9,125 nt of DNA. It comes from Spirochaetales bacterium (GTDB lineage: Bacteria; Spirochaetota; Spirochaetia; DSM-27196; SLST01). Location: the NCBI GenBank assembly GCA_028284845.1, contig JANQQY010000323.1, positions 1-9,125 on the forward strand, given 5' to 3'. Below the pieces are notes generated by a model. It was not told the DNA's origin and ran no database searches. It saw nothing but the letters and a program-made list of their open reading frames with translations. Shown here piece by piece: positions 1 to 6,892 of this stretch; position 1 is the first letter of the stretch, and the number at the start of each line of letters is the position of its first letter. The position numbers were made by a program, and so were the translations under genes.

Positions 1-170
1 AGACCGTAGTGTTCGCGCAGGCGTTCAACGGTCTCCGGTGGCAGCGGTCTCTCGCCGGTACCCTCGAATGGATTGCCCGGGATCGAGAGCATCAGAACAA
101 AGGTGACCATGGAGATCACAAGAAGTACGGGGATGAGCCACAAGACTCTTCGTACGATAAAACTGAGCAA
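1..170 (-). CDS. ABC transporter permease, DppB/OppB type (N-terminal 56 codons, runs off the window)
   Basis: This is the N-terminus of an inner-membrane permease of the peptide/nickel ABC transporter family, which forms one half of the translocation channel. The reading begins LSFIVRRVLWLIPVLLVIS and continues to IPGNPF, the hallmark start of DppB/OppB: a short positively charged cytoplasmic tip, a first membrane helix at about residues 9-30, then the IPG(N/D)P motif and a soluble segment ending ERLREHYGL. The start is TTG at 168-170. An in-frame TAG lies four codons upstream, so no earlier start is possible, and a GGGGAG ribosome-binding site lies four bases before the TTG. The gene follows the substrate-binding protein in the same direction and presumably opens the membrane and ATPase part of the operon, which lies beyond base 1. 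Family assignment is secure; the substrate cannot be read from this fragment. Confidence 0.9.
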   Translation of the reverse strand, partial: MLSFIVRRVLWLIPVLLVISMVTFVLMLSIPGNPFEGTGERPLPPETVERLREHYG

Positions 171-184
171 TTCACTCCCCTACA

Positions 185-221
185 GAAAAGAATAGGCCCG
201 TACCGCCTTCGCGGTACGGGC
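185..221 (-). terminator. Hairpin with T-rich tail between binding protein and permease (partial terminator or mRNA-stabilising stem)
   Basis: A perfect 11-bp inverted repeat (196-206 with 211-221, arms GCCCGTACCGC and GCGGTACGGGC) encloses a 4-base loop, read GAAG on the minus strand. On that strand it is followed by CTATTCTTTTC, a T-rich but interrupted tail. On the plus strand no T-run follows, so it acts leftward, 17 bases after the binding-protein stop codon and before the permease start. In many ABC operons such an element lets the abundant binding protein be made in excess of the membrane subunits, through partial termination or protection of the upstream mRNA from 3' decay. The stem is certain; the function is inferred. 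Confidence 0.8.
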
Positions 222-237
222 TGACATTACAGCGAGA

Positions 238-1854
238 TTACTCGTCGATTGTCCAGTTCCAGAACTCCTGTGTCAGGATCGGCACAAGAACCCGGTTCAG
301 GTACGGCTTCGTAACGCGGTTGTCGGAGGGGAAGAACAGCGGGATGATACCCAACTCTTCCTCGACAAGGAGCCTCTCTGCTTCCAGGTAGAGTGCTTCG
401 CGCGCTGCAACACTCGGTGCAAACGCAGCCTCGTCGATGAGCCGATCGAACTCCGGAGAGTTGTAGCGGTGCTCCTGCACTGCCTCCGTCATGACCTTCG
501 AGTGGAAGAGTCCCTCGTGGATGTAGTTCGCGTCTGCGTACGACATTCCCCATCCCCAGCGATACATGTCGAACTCGCCGGCCGAGGTCAGCGAACCGTA
601 CGCTCCGCCCTCAACACCATTCAGGGTTACTTCGATACCAAGGTGTTGCTCCCACATCGCCTGAAGCGCCTGGGCCACGTTGGCATTAAACTCGCTGAAG
701 TTGAATCCAACGGTAACGCTCGGGAAGCCTGCGCCGCCCGGGTAACCAGCTTCGGCTAGATATGCACGAGCCTGCTCGGGATCGAAGGGGACGCCAACTT
801 CCTGCGACGGGTCTACATACCCAACCACACCAGGAGGCGAGATGGTGTCCGTTGCTCGCTCACCACCACGCGTGATGCGGGATACCAGTGTCTCTTTGTC
901 GACTGCGGCAGCAAACGCCTTTCGGACATTGATGTCGTTAAACGGCGCACGACCAACATTGAACCAGTAGAACTGGGAGATGAGGCGCGGGGTGCTGTCG
1001 AACTCCTGACCCAGGGTTGGGTCGTTCTGGATTCGATCGAGATCCTCAATTGGCACGACAACCGTGTCGAGCTCACCGTTCTCGTACATCGCAAGAGCGG
1101 TGCTCTGCTGCGGTACGACGATCATGTTGACCTGCTCGATCTGCACGTTCGCCGCGTCGTAGTAACTCGGGTTCTTCTCAAGAACGTAGAGGTCGTTGGC
1201 AGCTGCGCTGGTCAGGATGTAGGGGCCGCTGACAACGATGTTCTCGGGCTGGGTCCAGTCGGTGCCGAACTCTTCACGAACCGATTGAGGCAGCGCATAC
1301 CCAATGGAGCTGAGCGATACCAGGAACCAGGAAGCAGGCTGCTCCAGGGTGACCTGAATCGTATCCTCATCGAGCGCTACGACACCAAGCGAATCAACAG
1401 GCAGTTCGCCGTCGGTGACGGCTTGAGCATTCTCAACGATGGAGAGCCGGAAGGCGGTTGGGGATGCGGTTTCAGGATTCACCACCGACTGGAAGCCGTA
1501 GACCCAGTCGTCCGCGGTGACCGGAGTACCGTCAGACCACTCCATGTCCGTTCGGATGTCAAAAGTGTAGACCAGTCCGTCGTCGGAGATAGTCCATGAG
1601 GTCGCACCGCGCGGGTAGATCTCGTTTGCGACAGGATCCCACCCAATGAGGGCGACGAACATGTTGACCGATACCTCGTTCAACCAGTTGGCGGATGGAT
1701 CGATAATCGGCGGCGTGCTCGTGATGTGGTAGTTCAGGGTTACCGGACCATCCGCGACATCTTCAGTTGCGCCGGTGGCAAACACCGCGGAAACGGATGC
1801 CATCAGCAACGCTGCTGCGAGAAGCAGCGAAAGTATTCTACGTCTTGTACTCAT
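238..1854 (-). CDS. Peptide/oligopeptide-type ABC transporter substrate-binding protein (family 5, OppA/DppA-like)
   Basis: This is the periplasmic receptor of a peptide-type ABC importer. The 538-residue protein begins with a Sec signal peptide: MSTRRR, a hydrophobic core LLLAAALLMASVSA, and a probable signal peptidase I site after A26 (V-F-A). There is no lipobox cysteine, so it is soluble rather than a lipoprotein. The mature part follows the SBP_bac_5 pattern: an early PPIIDP segment, SDDGLVYTFDIR, WSDGTPVTADDWVYGF, VSGPYIL, and a C-terminal half with NVRKAFAAAVDKETLV, which resembles OppA/DppA. Length is normal for the family. A strong AGGAGG site (1862-1867) lies seven bases before the ATG. 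A promoter and inverted repeat sit just upstream, and the permease follows after a strong hairpin. Family 5 receptors also bind di- and oligopeptides, nickel, opines and oligosaccharides. The two peptidase-like genes in the locus favour a peptide or amino-acid-derived ligand, which is inference. The TGATE mature N-terminus is of a type common in Spirochaetes. Confidence 0.92.
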   Translation of the reverse strand: MSTRRRILSLLLAAALLMASVSAVFATGATEDVADGPVTLNYHITSTPPIIDPSANWLNEVSVNMFVALIGWDPVANEIYPRGATSWTISDDGLVYTFDIRTDMEWSDGTPVTADDWVYGFQSVVNPETASPTAFRLSIVENAQAVTDGELPVDSLGVVALDEDTIQVTLEQPASWFLVSLSSIGYALPQSVREEFGTDWTQPENIVVSGPYILTSAAANDLYVLEKNPSYYDAANVQIEQVNMIVVPQQSTALAMYENGELDTVVVPIEDLDRIQNDPTLGQEFDSTPRLISQFYWFNVGRAPFNDINVRKAFAAAVDKETLVSRITRGGERATDTISPPGVVGYVDPSQEVGVPFDPEQARAYLAEAGYPGGAGFPSVTVGFNFSEFNANVAQALQAMWEQHLGIEVTLNGVEGGAYGSLTSAGEFDMYRWGWGMSYADANYIHEGLFHSKVMTEAVQEHRYNSPEFDRLIDEAAFAPSVAAREALYLEAERLLVEEELGIIPLFFPSDNRVTKPYLNRVLVPILTQEFWNWTIDE

Positions 1855-1889
1855 CGTTAAACCTCCTCAGGATCTCATGAGACTATGAC

Positions 1890-1910
1890 TTTGTGACGTT
1901 ATCATACAAA
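1890..1910 (-). promoter_or_regulatory. Candidate operator: inverted repeat TTTGT-N11-ACAAA over the binding-protein promoter
   Basis: The arms TTTGT (1890-1894) and ACAAA (1906-1910) are exact inverted repeats spaced by 11 bases. They cover the likely -10 box and transcription start of the binding-protein gene. Inside lies TTGTATGATAA (minus strand, 1899-1909), one mismatch from the TnGTnnnACnA pattern known for the FadR/FCD branch of GntR regulators. A regulator of that branch is encoded immediately upstream (2203-3066). Repression by it at this site is a reasonable inference but unproven; the arms are short enough to occur by chance in AT-rich DNA. Confidence 0.4.
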
Positions 1911-1928
1911 ATGTTTTTTTGTCAGCAA
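1901..1928 (-). promoter_or_regulatory. Candidate promoter for the substrate-binding protein gene
   Basis: On the minus strand a -10-like TATGAT (1901-1906) lies 16 bases after a weak -35-like TTGCTG (1923-1928), in the most AT-rich stretch of the window, which includes a run of seven A on this strand. Transcription would start near 1894 and give a leader of about 40 bases that contains the AGGAGG ribosome-binding site. The -10 box is good and the -35 box poor, as expected for a regulated promoter. Confidence 0.45.
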
Positions 1929-2202
1929 AATCACAAACACCAAGAAGAAAAATCTGCGGCTGCCGTTTGCGATGGTCGGCGATGAGAACTACTGGTAGAA
2001 CTGAGCGCTTGCCGAGAATCGTCTGAAGAATCTGATTGTCCTCGAGCCCGCACCATGCAGCGATCGAGTGGAGTAGCAGACTGCTGACTGATCGAGGGCA
2101 GCGTGATCTATCGATACGGTGCATTGAGTTCGCGGTTAGGCGGATGACGGGGGCTTCGGGCCGAGGGTCGGACTCGTCCTTTCAACGAACCCGCTAAAAT
2201 CA
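1929..2202. other. Intergenic stretch between the regulator and the binding-protein promoter; no gene seen
   Basis: I see no convincing gene, RNA or strong hairpin here. An open frame of 85 codons exists on the minus strand (1867-2124), but it has no recognisable family, no good ribosome-binding site and runs through the AT-rich promoter. Short stems occur downstream of the regulator's stop codon (for example GGAC/GTCC near 2171-2180), but none has a following T-run on the minus strand. No clear terminator separates the regulator gene from the binding-protein gene, so read-through is possible. Confidence 0.6.
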
Positions 2203-3066
2203 CTACGGTTGCTTCTCTACTCCAGCACGGGCGACGAGTACCTTTTCGAGAATCGATCGCTGACGCCGAATATGCGTCGACATGACCGACCTTGCCGTCT
2301 CCCAGTCGTCAGCCAGCACGGCCTTGAGGATCTTGGCGTGCTCCTTCGTCATCTCATCCACCACCTTGGCCGCCGGCGCGGCGAAGTAGAAGAGCTTCGT
2401 GTAGAAGCGCGAGACAAAGCGCCGGAAGAACCAATCGATGTAACGATTCCCGGATGCTTCGATGAAGTAGCGGTGAGGTGCATTGTTGAGTGCGTGAAAC
2501 TCGCTTTCGAGAAGTGCGGCGATCTCCGCCTTATCGACGTGTGGCCGAGCCTGGTCGAGGGCGAGAAGTTCCATCGCCTCTCGCACCGACAGGAAGGCCT
2601 CGACATCTTCAATCTGGATGGGATGTACTCGCCATCCCCGTCGCGGAACGTGATCGAGAAGCCCGGCGCCGGCAAAACGGCTGAACACGTTCCGGATGAT
2701 GGAACGGCCAACCCCATACTTCTGCGCAAGTGTGCCCTCCCGGAGATAGACGGCGGCGAGGTTGAGGCTTGCGTGCATCACCTCTTCGAGCAGGATCTCG
2801 TCCCAATCATCCGGCATCCTGGGAAGCTCGACCTGTGCCTCTTCATCGGTCCCAATTCCAATTCGCTTTGGGTTGACTTCAATCCGGCGACTGCCCGTTC
2901 GAGTGAGGTAGCCCTCGTCTACGAGAAGCTCTATGGCGTCCCGCACGGGGGTGATGCTGACCTCGTAGTGACGAGAGAGGTCGGCGAGCGAGAGGTTCGC
3001 CGGCAATGCAGAGCCGGCGCGGATGCGCTGCTTGATATCGTCCTTGATGTACGATGCGATTGTCAT
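2203..3066 (-). CDS. GntR-family transcriptional regulator with two tandem winged-helix domains and an FCD effector domain
   Basis: This is a predicted ligand-responsive DNA-binding regulator of 287 residues, counted from the ATG at 3066. Residues 2-66 match the GntR winged helix: IKQRIRAGSALPANLSLADL, then VSITPVRDAIELL and DEGYL. Residues 88-148 repeat the same layout: LREGTLAQKYGVGRSIIRNV, then GAGLLDHVPRRGWRV. An FCD domain follows from about 155 to 278. It contains EDVEAFLSVREAMELLALD and ASGNRYIDWF, with likely metal-site histidines H198, H243 (KEH) and H265 (STH). The usual Asp of the D-x-x-F-H motif is N194 in NNAPH. FCD regulators normally carry one winged helix and bind organic acids. 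An alternative GTG start at 3111 shares one base with the upstream stop codon (TAGTG) and would add 15 residues; neither start has a clear ribosome-binding site. The gene sits directly behind the MLE-subgroup gene, which suggests co-transcription and control of this locus. Confidence 0.85.
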   Translation of the reverse strand: MTIASYIKDDIKQRIRAGSALPANLSLADLSRHYEVSITPVRDAIELLVDEGYLTRTGSRRIEVNPKRIGIGTDEEAQVELPRMPDDWDEILLEEVMHASLNLAAVYLREGTLAQKYGVGRSIIRNVFSRFAGAGLLDHVPRRGWRVHPIQIEDVEAFLSVREAMELLALDQARPHVDKAEIAALLESEFHALNNAPHRYFIEASGNRYIDWFFRRFVSRFYTKLFYFAAPAAKVVDEMTKEHAKILKAVLADDWETARSVMSTHIRRQRSILEKVLVARAGVEKQP

Positions 3067-3110
3067 AGCCGTGCGACCATGATTCCCTGCACAATCGCAT
3101 TCGGTCAACA

Positions 3111-4292
3111 CTATTCGATTTTGCTGCGAAACTCCTCAACCTTTCCTTCATCCAGCTCAAGACCAAGCCCTGGGTTGGTAGGTACATCAAGGTAGCCGTC
3201 CTTGAGCTCGAGCGGCTTCGCGAGCAGAAGCTCGTGAATCATGATCTCGGTGAACTCGACGACCGGGTCGGCGTTGGCTATGGCGGCTCCGCAGTGGAGC
3301 TTCGCTGCGACCTTGGTGCCGGCTCCCCACTCGGTCCCAATGACGATGTTCGTATCCGCCGCTTTCGCGACCGTCGCCCACTCGCGCACACCCTTGATTC
3401 CAAGAGCCTTCGCGCACTTCGTATTGATGAGATCGACAGAGCCGGTCTGGAGAAGCTTGTAGACCATCGGTAGGCTGAATGCACTCTCGTCCGCTTCAAC
3501 GGGAATACTCGTCCACTCGCGCACCTGCCGCATGCCGTCCAGATCGAGCTTGGCGACCGGTTGCTCCAGGACCTCGAGTTCTGCGTCGGACTCTTCCACG
3601 ATCCGGCAGAAGACTTTCGCCTCCTTCACCGTGTAGTTGCAGTTCGCGTCTACGCGGAGACTGATCTCAGGCCCCATCGCCTCCCAGAGCCGAATGACCG
3701 ACTCTGCGTCCAGATAGGGGTTCGAGCCCACTTTGAGTTTGAAGCCACGCACCCCTTGCTCGAAGTATTCGCGACAGTGAGCAAGCTGAACCTCCGGCGT
3801 ATTCTTTGGGACCTCAATCGAAGCGAGCACCTTCTCCCGTCGATATCCACCAAGGAGCGTGTAGACCGGCACGCCGAGTGCCTTACCCACGAGATCGTGG
3901 AGCGCAAGGTCTATGCCTGAAGTGGCAAAGCGAGTGGCGGCCCGCGGAGCGTCAAACGAGACAAGGTCGATGAGGAACTCGTAATCGAGCGGATCTTCGC
4001 CAATCAGTTTGGGCGTCATGTAGGTGTCGATCATGTTTTTCACGCTCCACACCGGCTCCTCGTTGTCGCAGGCCGCCTCACCAATGCCGGTGACTCCCCC
4101 ATCGGTATGGATCTTCACAATCACGTTCGAGAGGACGATATCCGGCCTGTGTCCTGGGGCATACCGATGGTTTGCTGATCGGCCTTGGTAGACCTTGCTG
4201 GGATGATTGACCGCACCAACCTTGTCAAGACCGTCGGCAAACTTCCCTACTGGCAGAGTGACAGGAATAGTCTCAACTGACGTTATTTTCAT
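3111..4292 (-). CDS. Mandelate racemase/muconate lactonizing enzyme family protein (enolase superfamily, MLE subgroup)
   Basis: This cytosolic enzyme abstracts a proton alpha to a carboxylate to catalyse racemisation, epimerisation, cycloisomerisation or dehydration. The 393 residues contain the N-terminal capping domain (about 1-140) and the barrel. All hallmark residues of the MLE subgroup are visible: K185-L-K187 in GFKLKVGS, metal ligands D215 (RVDANCNY), E243 (VLEQPVAKLD) and D268 (EADES), and the opposite-face base K292 in NTKCAKALG. The lid segment around residues 18-50 is long. The C-terminal part, GTEWGAGTKVAAKLH then VVEFTEIM, lacks the DxD signature of dipeptide epimerases. The start is ATG 4292 because an AAGGAGGAG site (4296-4304) precedes it; a TTG at 4313 lies upstream of that site and is unlikely. 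Substrate is unknown. Subgroup members include muconate cycloisomerase, N-succinylamino-acid racemase, cis-3-hydroxyproline dehydratase and hydroxyproline betaine epimerase; the peptidases nearby make an amino-acid-like substrate plausible. Confidence 0.88.
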   Translation of the reverse strand: MKITSVETIPVTLPVGKFADGLDKVGAVNHPSKVYQGRSANHRYAPGHRPDIVLSNVIVKIHTDGGVTGIGEAACDNEEPVWSVKNMIDTYMTPKLIGEDPLDYEFLIDLVSFDAPRAATRFATSGIDLALHDLVGKALGVPVYTLLGGYRREKVLASIEVPKNTPEVQLAHCREYFEQGVRGFKLKVGSNPYLDAESVIRLWEAMGPEISLRVDANCNYTVKEAKVFCRIVEESDAELEVLEQPVAKLDLDGMRQVREWTSIPVEADESAFSLPMVYKLLQTGSVDLINTKCAKALGIKGVREWATVAKAADTNIVIGTEWGAGTKVAAKLHCGAAIANADPVVEFTEIMIHELLLAKPLELKDGYLDVPTNPGLGLELDEGKVEEFRSKIE

Positions 4293-4323
4293 GATCTCCT
4301 CCTTTGCATCCAAGAGTCGCCAC

Positions 4324-4352
4324 TTTACATCCGGCTGCGATGCGCGTACAAG
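4324..4352 (+). promoter_or_regulatory. Candidate promoter for the rightward M24-M29 genes, overlapping a mirrored leftward promoter
   Basis: On the plus strand a good -35 box TTTACA (4324-4329) is followed after exactly 17 bases by a -10-like TACAAG (4347-4352). Transcription would start near 4359, about 21 bases before the M24 start codon. On the minus strand nearly the same bases read TTGTAC (4346-4351) and TGTAAA (4324-4329) with 16-base spacing, a weaker candidate for the leftward MLE-subgroup gene with a leader of about 25 bases. The 87-bp region between the two start codons leaves room for little else. Positions follow from box matching only. Confidence 0.45.
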
Positions 4353-4379
4353 GTTGGGAATCTTCAGAAGGAGCGAGGT

Positions 4380-5738
4380 ATGAACGATCCCAACCTGTCA
4401 GCTGATGGCTATCGCGCGAGATGCAAGGCGCTCCTTGAACGAATGGAGCGTGACTCCGTGGCTGTCGTCCAGGGTGGCCCTGCGGAGAACGGTCTCAAAC
4501 TCTTTCGGCAGACCAATGACTTTTACTACCTCTGCGGCGTTGAGTCTCCTCACGCATATCTCCTCTTGGACCGGCGCAACGACAGCATAACGCTCTTTCT
4601 GACCCACCAATCAGAGACTGATGCTGACCGGGAGGGCAAGATTCCATCCGTAGAGTCCGCGGACGAGGTCCGGGCTAAAAGCGGCGTAGATGAGGTTCTT
4701 GGGGTGGAGAAGCTTGCCTCACACCTCGAACGAACCACCGCGATCTACACGCCTTTCCGCGAGGGCGCCGCGACCATGTCGAGCTGGGATACGCACATCG
4801 CCGGCCGCAACGGTCGCTTCTCCGATCCGTGGGATGGAACGGTCGATCGCTTTGCACATTTCATTGAACTCCTCCGCCGTAGGTACCCGCTGGCGGAGGT
4901 GAAGAACCTGGCTCCATTTATAGACGAGCTCCGGATTGTGAAGGACGCGCACGAGATTGAGCTGATGCGCAGGTCTGGGAAGCTCACCGCACTCGGGATC
5001 GTAGAGGCGATGCGATCGACAAAGGCCGGTCTCTACGAGTATCAGCTCGCAGCGGTGCTCGACTTTGTCTACAACAATCACGGATCTCGAGGCCGCTCGT
5101 ACAACGCCATCATGGCTTCCGGCCCCAACGCCTGGCATGGGCACTACGGCGAGAATAGCTCCAAACTGGTAGATGGGGACCTCATTCTGGGCGACTGCGC
5201 CCCGGACTACCGCTACTACGCGAGCGACATCGGCCGCATGTGGCCGGTCAACGGCACCTTTGACGCCGAACAGCGACAGCTCTACGGGTTTATGGTGGAG
5301 TTTCACAAGGTCTATCTGGAGCTCATCAAGCCGGGTGTGACCGACGGCGAGATTCGCGAGCAAGCGGCGGCACGAATGAAGGAGGTGTCGGACTCAACCA
5401 ACTGGATCCGGCCCTCCTTCGAACGGGCCGCCGAATGGGCAATCAACTTCCCCTACCACATGTCGCACCCTGTTGGACTCGCCTGTCACGATGATGGCCA
5501 CTACCGTGGAAAGCCGCTCGAGCCGGGGGTTGTCCTCGCGCTTGACCCGCAGATGCGCGTGGTCGAGGAGAAAAGGTACATCCGGGTGGAGGACACGATC
5601 GTGGTCACGGACACAGGAGTTGAGAATTTCACCTCTGATGCTCCGTTGGAACTCGATGATGTGGAAACACTTATGAAGGAAGAGGGTCTGCTTGATCGTT
5701 ACCCGGCGGACGCGTTTCCGCTGTTTCCGCTCTGCTAG
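4380..5738 (+). CDS. M24-family metallohydrolase, aminopeptidase P (Xaa-Pro aminopeptidase)-like
   Basis: This is a pita-bread metalloenzyme of 452 residues, close to the length of aminopeptidase P. Residues 1 to about 175 form the aminopeptidase P N-terminal domain (MERDSVAVVQGGPAENG, FRQTNDFYYLCGVE, ITLFLTHQSETDADREG). The catalytic domain follows INDEL-like IDELRIVKDAHEIELMR. Metal ligands are visible as D272 and D283 (GDCAPDYRYYASDIGR), H363 (SHPVGLACHD) and E404 (IRVEDTIVVT). At the fourth ligand the canonical EPG is LDPQ, so D389 replaces Glu. H255 in HGHYGEN matches the family's proton-shuttle position. AAGGAG lies just before the ATG. It starts the rightward operon, with the M29 gene eight bases behind. 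The simplest role is removal of N-terminal residues from proline-containing peptides taken up by the adjacent transporter. Creatinase, prolidase and other M24 relatives show that non-peptidase hydrolysis is possible too. Confidence 0.87.
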   Translation: MNDPNLSADGYRARCKALLERMERDSVAVVQGGPAENGLKLFRQTNDFYYLCGVESPHAYLLLDRRNDSITLFLTHQSETDADREGKIPSVESADEVRAKSGVDEVLGVEKLASHLERTTAIYTPFREGAATMSSWDTHIAGRNGRFSDPWDGTVDRFAHFIELLRRRYPLAEVKNLAPFIDELRIVKDAHEIELMRRSGKLTALGIVEAMRSTKAGLYEYQLAAVLDFVYNNHGSRGRSYNAIMASGPNAWHGHYGENSSKLVDGDLILGDCAPDYRYYASDIGRMWPVNGTFDAEQRQLYGFMVEFHKVYLELIKPGVTDGEIREQAAARMKEVSDSTNWIRPSFERAAEWAINFPYHMSHPVGLACHDDGHYRGKPLEPGVVLALDPQMRVVEEKRYIRVEDTIVVTDTGVENFTSDAPLELDDVETLMKEEGLLDRYPADAFPLFPLC

Positions 5739-5746
5739 GAGGAGAT

Positions 5747-6892
5747 ATGCTGAAGGATCCACGAATGGCCGCAATGGCCAAAGTTATCGTGCGGCACGCG
5801 ATGGAGGTGACTCCGGGATCGCAGGTGATGATCGACTCACTCGATGAGTGTGAAGATCTCATCATCGCGGTCCTTGACGAGATCAATGCCGTAGGAGCTC
5901 TGCCCTATCGCATTCACGAGTCTCTACGCGTACGGGCCAACTGGCTCAAGAGCGCGACACCTGAGCAGATGGATCTCTGGTTCAAGCACAAGGCTGCTGC
6001 ACGGCGCGAGATGGACCACGTTCTCCAGATCCGCGGTCAGGACAACTGGTACGAGATGGCAGACGTGCCGGCTGAGAACCTTCGGTACTTTGGAAACCTC
6101 CACATCCGGATGGGGCGCGAGGGTCGCAAGGAGGGGGCAAACACCACGATCATTCGCTACCCGTCCAAGTCGCTCGCTCAGCAGCGCGGCATGAGCACGG
6201 ACGCATTTGCCGATTTCTTCTTCAAGGTCTGCGCGCTCGACTATCGCACGCTTCACAGAGAAATGGAGCCGCTCAAAGCCGCAATCGACGCAACAAACGA
6301 CGTTCGAATCGTCGCAGCAGATACCGATCTCACCTTCTCCATTGCCGGACTCACAACCAACATCAGTTCCGGCACCTGGAACATCCCCGATGGTGAGACC
6401 GCCATGACGATCGTCCGCGAATCAGTAAACGGGAGGATCGCCTACAACGTTCCATCAAGCCATCAGGGTCTCGTCTTTCGGGATATCGCCCTCACCTTCA
6501 AGGACGGCAAGGTAATCGAAGTTGAGTGCGATCAGAAGGAGAAGATGGAGGCGATCCTTGATACCGACGTTGGCGCACGCTACATCGGCGAGTTCGCCAT
6601 TGGCGTGAACCCCTACCTCCGCGATCACATGATGGACACGCTCTTTGATGAGAAGATGGCCGGCAGCCTCCACTTCACTCCCGGCGGCACCGACGAGAAC
6701 GGCGTCCTCTCGGAGGTGCACTGGGACATCGTGCAGAGCCACCTCCCGCACTATGGTGGCGGGGAGATCTACCTGGATGGGAAGCTCTGGCGAAAGGACG
6801 GTCTCTTCGTAGACAAGGAGATGGAACGCCTCAACCCGGACACATTGCAGGAGATCCTGGAGTCGAGCGGCGAGCTTGGAAGCTGGGTCTAG
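5747..6892 (+). CDS. M29-type (aminopeptidase S/T/PepS-like) metallopeptidase
   Basis: This is a predicted cytosolic metallo-aminopeptidase of 381 residues, slightly shorter than characterised M29 enzymes at about 400-418. The metal-binding pattern of the family is present in order: E217 in NIPDGE, E282 in YIGEFAIGVNPY, H309 in LHFTPGG, and H325 and D327 in EVHWDIV. The usual H-x-A-x-G-x-x-Y segment is altered: D316 stands at the approximate place of the conserved Tyr. The expected segment TLFDEKMAGS precedes H309. The ATG is preceded by GGAGGAG that overlaps the end of the M24 gene, and only eight bases separate the two, so translation is probably coupled. M29 enzymes release N-terminal residues with broad specificity. 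Together with the M24 protein it would complete breakdown of an imported peptide, unless the altered residue signals a different hydrolytic substrate. Confidence 0.85.
   Translation: MLKDPRMAAMAKVIVRHAMEVTPGSQVMIDSLDECEDLIIAVLDEINAVGALPYRIHESLRVRANWLKSATPEQMDLWFKHKAAARREMDHVLQIRGQDNWYEMADVPAENLRYFGNLHIRMGREGRKEGANTTIIRYPSKSLAQQRGMSTDAFADFFFKVCALDYRTLHREMEPLKAAIDATNDVRIVAADTDLTFSIAGLTTNISSGTWNIPDGETAMTIVRESVNGRIAYNVPSSHQGLVFRDIALTFKDGKVIEVECDQKEKMEAILDTDVGARYIGEFAIGVNPYLRDHMMDTLFDEKMAGSLHFTPGGTDENGVLSEVHWDIVQSHLPHYGGGEIYLDGKLWRKDGLFVDKEMERLNPDTLQEILESSGELGSWV

Noticed and set aside
1867..2124. Minus-strand frame of 85 codons between the regulator and the binding-protein gene
   Set aside because: It runs through the promoter and ribosome-binding region of the next gene, has unlike composition along its length and no recognisable motif.
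2209..3195. Plus-strand open frame of 328 codons opposite the regulator gene
   Set aside because: It is antisense to a gene with clear GntR and FCD motifs, has no recognisable domain of its own and is a typical shadow frame in GC-rich coding DNA.
4719..5363. Minus-strand open frame of 214 codons opposite the M24 gene
   Set aside because: It is antisense to conserved M24 motifs, and no family or ribosome-binding site supports it.
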